From NCBI RefSeq assembly GCF_000428785.1, contig NZ_AUAP01000030.1:1-17222 (forward strand): a stretch of 17,222 nt of DNA, given 5' to 3'. The DNA comes from Conchiformibius kuhniae DSM 17694 (GTDB taxonomy: Bacteria; Pseudomonadota; Gammaproteobacteria; Burkholderiales; Neisseriaceae). The notes beneath the pieces are model-generated. The model did no database searches and had not been told where the DNA came from. It worked only from the letters and a program-made list of their open reading frames with translations. Shown piece by piece: positions 14,616-17,222 of this stretch (the first letter of the stretch is position 1; each line of letters begins with the position of its first letter). Made by a program: the position numbers and the translations under genes.

Positions 14616-15398
14616 ATGACCCGCTACGCACTCACCCTTGCCTATGACGGCAGCCGTTTTGCCGGTTGGCAAAAACAAGCCGGCGACACCCCCACCGTCC
14701 AATCCGCCCTCGAACACGCCCTTAGCCAAATGGCGGGCGAAACCGTCCGCACCTTCGCCGCAGGGCGCACCGACACCGGCGTACATGCCGCCGCCCAAAC
14801 CGTCCATTTCGACACCGCCGCCGTCCGCCCCCTGCAAGCATGGGTGCGCGGCGTCAATGCCCTGCTTCCCAACAGCATCGCCGTGCTGCACGCCCAAGCC
14901 GTCCCCCCGCATTTTCACGCCCGCTTCGACGCCTGCGCCCGCCGCTACCGCTACATCTTGCAAAGCGCCCCCGTCCGCGCCCCCCACCTCTACCAACGCG
15001 CCGGCTGGACACATTACCCCCTAAACGAAAACAAAATGGCACAAGCGGCGGCACGCCTAATCGGCACACACGACTTTTCCGCCTTCCGCGCCGCCCAATG
15101 CCAAGCAAAATCCCCCGTCAAAACCCTGTACCAACTCGATATTGCCCGCACCGGCGACCTAATCAAACTCGATTTTCACGCCAACGCCTTTTTGCACCAC
15201 ATGGTACGCAACATCGTTGGCGCATTGGTGTATGTCGGCTGCGGACGCCTCCCCCCCGAACACATCGACACCCTGCTTGCCGCCCGCAACCGTTGCCACG
15301 CCCCGCCCACCTTCATGCCGGACGGCTTATATTTTCTCGGCGCAGACTACCCCGACACCTTCGGCATCACCCGCCCGTCCCCACCCGCATGGCTGTAG
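14616..15398 (+). CDS. truA: tRNA pseudouridine(38-40) synthase TruA
   Basis: TruA isomerises uridines 38, 39 and 40 in the anticodon stem of many tRNAs; cytosolic. The 260 residues match the family. The N-terminal YALTLAYDGSRFAGWQKQ is diagnostic, the catalytic aspartate is Asp53 in AGRTDTGVHA, and HARFDACARRYRYIL, THDFSAFRAAQC and NAFLHHMVRNIVGALV follow in the expected order. The ATG at 14616 is fixed by the conserved N-terminus, yet no ribosome binding site precedes it and the best promoter puts the transcript start only a few bases away. It is divergent from copA and convergent with aroG, sharing a terminator hairpin with it. Confidence 0.95.
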   Translation: MTRYALTLAYDGSRFAGWQKQAGDTPTVQSALEHALSQMAGETVRTFAAGRTDTGVHAAAQTVHFDTAAVRPLQAWVRGVNALLPNSIAVLHAQAVPPHFHARFDACARRYRYILQSAPVRAPHLYQRAGWTHYPLNENKMAQAAARLIGTHDFSAFRAAQCQAKSPVKTLYQLDIARTGDLIKLDFHANAFLHHMVRNIVGALVYVGCGRLPPEHIDTLLAARNRCHAPPTFMPDGLYFLGADYPDTFGITRPSPPAWL

Positions 15399-15445
15399 CA
15401 AGGGCATTATCGGTTTTGCCCCACCCGCTTTCAAGCAAGAAAACT

Positions 15446-15471
15446 GCCGTTGTCCCCATCGGAACAACGGC
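15446..15471 (-). terminator. Terminator between truA and aroG
   Basis: GCCGTTGT pairs with ACAACGGC around a 10-nt loop. On the minus strand AGTTTTCTTG follows, giving a usable T-run for aroG, whose stop is 18 bases upstream of the stem. It may also help end the convergent truA transcript. Confidence 0.65.
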
Positions 15472-15488
15472 AACCGCCATCACATCAA

Positions 15489-16532
15489 CTACACACGCCC
15501 CGCGTTTGCTTCCGCCAACAATGCCAACAGCTTTTCCGTGCTTTCCCAGCCGATACAAGCATCGGTAATGCTCTTGCCGTACACTTCCGGCTTGTCCTGA
15601 CGGCCTTCCTGCAAATGGCTTTCCACCATCACGCCCATGATGTTGTCTTCGCCCTTACGCAACTGCGCCGCCACGTCTTCCGCCACAAGCATTTGACGGG
15701 TATGGTCTTTATTGCTGTTGGCATGGCTGAAATCCACCATCAGCTTCGGGGTAACGCCCGCTTTGTTCAAGGCGGCGGCGGCTGCCTGAACGTGTTCGCT
15801 GCCATAATTCGGCTCTTTACCACCGCGCAAAATGACATGGCAATCGGGATTGCCCGCCGTATGCACAATCGCCGAATGCCCCGTTTTGGTAACCGACAAA
15901 AAGTGATGCGGGTGCGAAGCCGCGCCGATGGCATCAATGGCAATTTTCAAATTACCGTCCGTCCCGTTTTTGAACCCCACCGGACAAGACAAACCACTCG
16001 CCAACTCGCGATGCACTTGGCTTTCGGTGGTACGCGCCCCAATCGCACCCCACGAAATCAAATCTGCATAATATTGCGGCGTAATCATGTCCAAAAACTC
16101 GGTGGACGCAGGCATACCCAAATTATTCAAATCCAACAATAATTTCCGTGCCTGCCGCAAACCGAAATTGATGTCAAACGAACCGTCCAAATGCGGGTCG
16201 TTAATCAGCCCTTTCCAACCGACCGTAGTGCGCGGTTTTTCAAAATACACACGCATCACAATCAGCAATTGTTTGGCGTATTTTTCACGCAAGGGCAGCA
16301 AACGCTGCGCGTATTCCAAAGCCGCTTTCGGGTCGTGAATGGAACACGGCCCGATAATGACCAACAAACGTTTGTCTTCGCCCGTCAATAACTTGGCAAT
16401 TTCCGCCCGCGTTTGCAGCACCAAATCGGCAGCCGCTTCGCTAATCGGCAACTCGTAAAGATGGGCAATCGGCGGCAACAATTCCGCCAAAGCCTTAATC
16501 CGCACATCATCGGTTTTATTTAAGTGGTTCAT
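15489..16532 (-). CDS. aroG: 3-deoxy-7-phosphoheptulonate synthase (DAHP synthase, Phe-type)
   Basis: This type I-alpha enzyme condenses phosphoenolpyruvate with erythrose 4-phosphate, the first step of the shikimate pathway; cytosolic. It has 347 residues. Metal ligands can be read from the AroG pattern: Cys63 (IIGPCSIHD), His270 (VDFSHANS), Glu304 (VMVESHLQEG) and Asp324 (SITDACIGW). The phosphoenolpyruvate site shows GARTTESQVHREL and VGFKNGTDG. Ser182 in SGLSCPVG matches E. coli AroG Ser180; a serine there goes with phenylalanine feedback inhibition, whereas glycine goes with tyrosine, so this enzyme is predicted to be Phe-sensitive. The ATG at 16532 starts the conserved MNHLNKTDDVRI. Confidence 0.95.
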   Translation of the reverse strand: MNHLNKTDDVRIKALAELLPPIAHLYELPISEAAADLVLQTRAEIAKLLTGEDKRLLVIIGPCSIHDPKAALEYAQRLLPLREKYAKQLLIVMRVYFEKPRTTVGWKGLINDPHLDGSFDINFGLRQARKLLLDLNNLGMPASTEFLDMITPQYYADLISWGAIGARTTESQVHRELASGLSCPVGFKNGTDGNLKIAIDAIGAASHPHHFLSVTKTGHSAIVHTAGNPDCHVILRGGKEPNYGSEHVQAAAAALNKAGVTPKLMVDFSHANSNKDHTRQMLVAEDVAAQLRKGEDNIMGVMVESHLQEGRQDKPEVYGKSITDACIGWESTEKLLALLAEANAGRV

Positions 16533-16555
16533 GCAATTTTATTCCCAAAAAGATA

Positions 16556-16584
16556 AGATTAACCGTTTCACACTTTCTTGACAA
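16556..16584 (-). promoter_or_regulatory. Possible aroG promoter
   Basis: On the minus strand, TTGTCA (16584-16579), a 17-bp spacer and a weak -10 TAATCT (16561-16556), in a very AT-rich region that continues upstream to 16690. The -10 is poor, so this is tentative. Confidence 0.3.
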
Positions 16585-16695
16585 GCACAAAATCAAAATT
16601 TTTGATATAAAATTGCGTTTATTCTAGAAAAACATCTTTTTTCGGCATAAAAAAAGCGAAAATTATTTTCTATTGGCTATTTTATAGCTAAAGCA

Positions 16696-16722
16696 AAACC
16701 CCCGCTAACATAGCGGGGGTTT
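16696..16722 (-). terminator. rRNA operon terminator
   Basis: A 12-bp stem (AAACCCCCGCTA with TAGCGGGGGTTT) with a 3-nt loop. On the minus strand it is followed by TGCTTTAGC and lies just downstream of 5S rRNA. Confidence 0.85.
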
Positions 16723-16732
16723 AGGAATAGTA

Positions 16733-16846
16733 GTTTGGCGGTTCCCTACTTTCGCACGGGCATCCGTACTATCATTGGCGCGACTGCGTTTCACTGTCCT
16801 GTTCGGGAAGGGAAGGAGTGGTGCCACAGCGCTGTTGCCGCCAAAC
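16733..16846 (-). rRNA. rrf: 5S ribosomal RNA
   Basis: On the minus strand this starts GTTTGGCGGCAACAGC and ends GGGAACCGCCAAAC, so the two ends pair as 5S helix I. CCCGAACAGGACAGTGAAACG and the later GATAGTACGGATGCCC and GCGAAAGTAGG are standard 5S segments. The length is about 114 nt. It lies downstream of 23S in the usual order. Exact ends may shift by a few bases. Confidence 0.92.
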
Positions 16847-16950
16847 GTAAAAGGTTAAATCAGAAGCCGTTTTGGTGATGTTTTGTTTTTTCACAAACTG
16901 TATTTTTGGTACTTTATTTGATATGTTAAAGTACTTCAAATGATAGAGTC
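16847..16950 (-). other. 23S-5S rRNA spacer
   Basis: This is an AT-rich spacer of about 104 bp with no tRNA gene. An 8-bp inverted repeat (GTACTTTA 16909-16916 with TAAAGTAC 16927-16934) could be part of a processing stem. Confidence 0.6.
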
Positions 16951-17222
16951 AAGCCGCACGGGCAATTAGTACAGGTTAGCTTCACACATTGCTGTGCTTC
17001 CACACCCTGCCTATCGACGTTGTGGTCTCCAACGACCCTTCAGGTGGGTTATACCCACGGGGAAGTCTCATCTTCAGGCGGGTTTCGCGCTTAGATGCTT
17101 TCAGCGCTTATCCCTTCCGAACTTAGCTACCCGGCGATGCGACTGGCGTCACAACCGGTACACCAGAGGTTCGTCCACTCCGGTCCTCTCGTACTAGGAG
17201 CAGCCCCCGTCAAACTTCCAAC
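16951..17222 (-). rRNA. rrl: 23S ribosomal RNA, 3' end only
   Basis: On the minus strand this is the last 270 or so bases of domain VI. The sarcin-ricin loop AGTACGAGAGGACC is at 17195-17182, followed by GGAGTGGACGAACC and, near the 3' end, GAAGCTAACCTGTACTAATT and CCGTGCGGCTT. The gene continues past the window end. The 3' boundary near 16951 is estimated from the conserved end. Confidence 0.95.

Noticed and set aside
5760..15791. Further DUS-like sites with GGCTGCCTGAA (near 5756, 7047 and 15780)
   Set aside because: Each differs from the 12-mer at the first base or at the central A/T; they may be decayed or chance sites within coding sequence.
16578..16615. A + strand promoter starting at TTGACA (16578-16583)
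   Set aside because: The next TATAAA-like box is 22 bp away and no + strand gene follows, only minus-strand rRNA.
16994..17197. A 67-codon ORF on the + strand
   Set aside because: It lies wholly inside the 23S rRNA gene, on the opposite strand.

Overview
The window comes from a GC-rich member of the Neisseriaceae, most likely Kingella or a close relative. The 12-mer AGGCAGCCTGAA, the DNA uptake sequence (DUS) dialect described for Kingella, occurs at four full sites: + at 1289, 3277 and 6081, and - at 2828-2839. Gene content (dxr-rlmH, recQ, aroG, truA, a TbpB-like surface lipoprotein) and many palindromes of the neisserial dRS3 type (ATTCCC-N8-GGGAAT) agree with this. The exact species cannot be read from the sequence.

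Layout. 1-253: 3' end of a probable DUF4189 gene. 254-880: no intact gene; one about 200-bp repeat with inverted ends, then a large imperfect palindrome built from two opposed copies of the same repeat. 880-1299: C-terminal remnant of a PHP-domain (TrpH/RNase AM-like) gene. 1312-3150 (-): recQ. 3318-4811 (+): three small envelope genes (a two-helix membrane protein, a surface-adhesin-E-like lipoprotein, a periplasmic coiled-coil protein). 4910-6566 (+): dxr and rlmH, probably one transcript. 6593-6792: second repeat copy. 6789-8336 (-): fused two-domain ABC permease without its partner subunits. 8410-9939 (+): acetyl-CoA hydrolase/succinate CoA-transferase. 10007-10206: third repeat copy. 10277-10627 (+): Imm51-type immunity protein with no toxin beside it. 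10732-12180 (-): large lipoprotein with an Ala-rich stalk and a TbpB-like barrel. 12358-14502 (-): copper-exporting P-type ATPase. 14616-15398 (+): truA. 15489-16532 (-): Phe-type DAHP synthase. 16733-17222 (-): 5S rRNA and the 3' end of 23S rRNA.

Most genes are housekeeping: isoprenoid precursors (dxr), rRNA and tRNA modification (rlmH, truA), aromatic amino acids (aroG), DNA repair (recQ) and acetate/CoA metabolism. The accessory interest lies in three things. First, the repeat family, about 200 bp with AGGGCGTGTCAT ends and two dRS3 palindromes per copy; one copy supplies the stop codon of the ABC permease. Second, the lipoprotein at 10732-12180, whose promoter (TTGATA-17-TACAAT) is overlapped by a near-perfect Fur box, so it should be made under iron limitation and probably displayed on the cell surface. 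Third, the orphan immunity gene. I see no CRISPR array, tRNA gene, intact insertion sequence or prophage. The best candidate for something undescribed is the iron-regulated stalk-plus-barrel lipoprotein, followed by the dRS3-containing mobile repeat.
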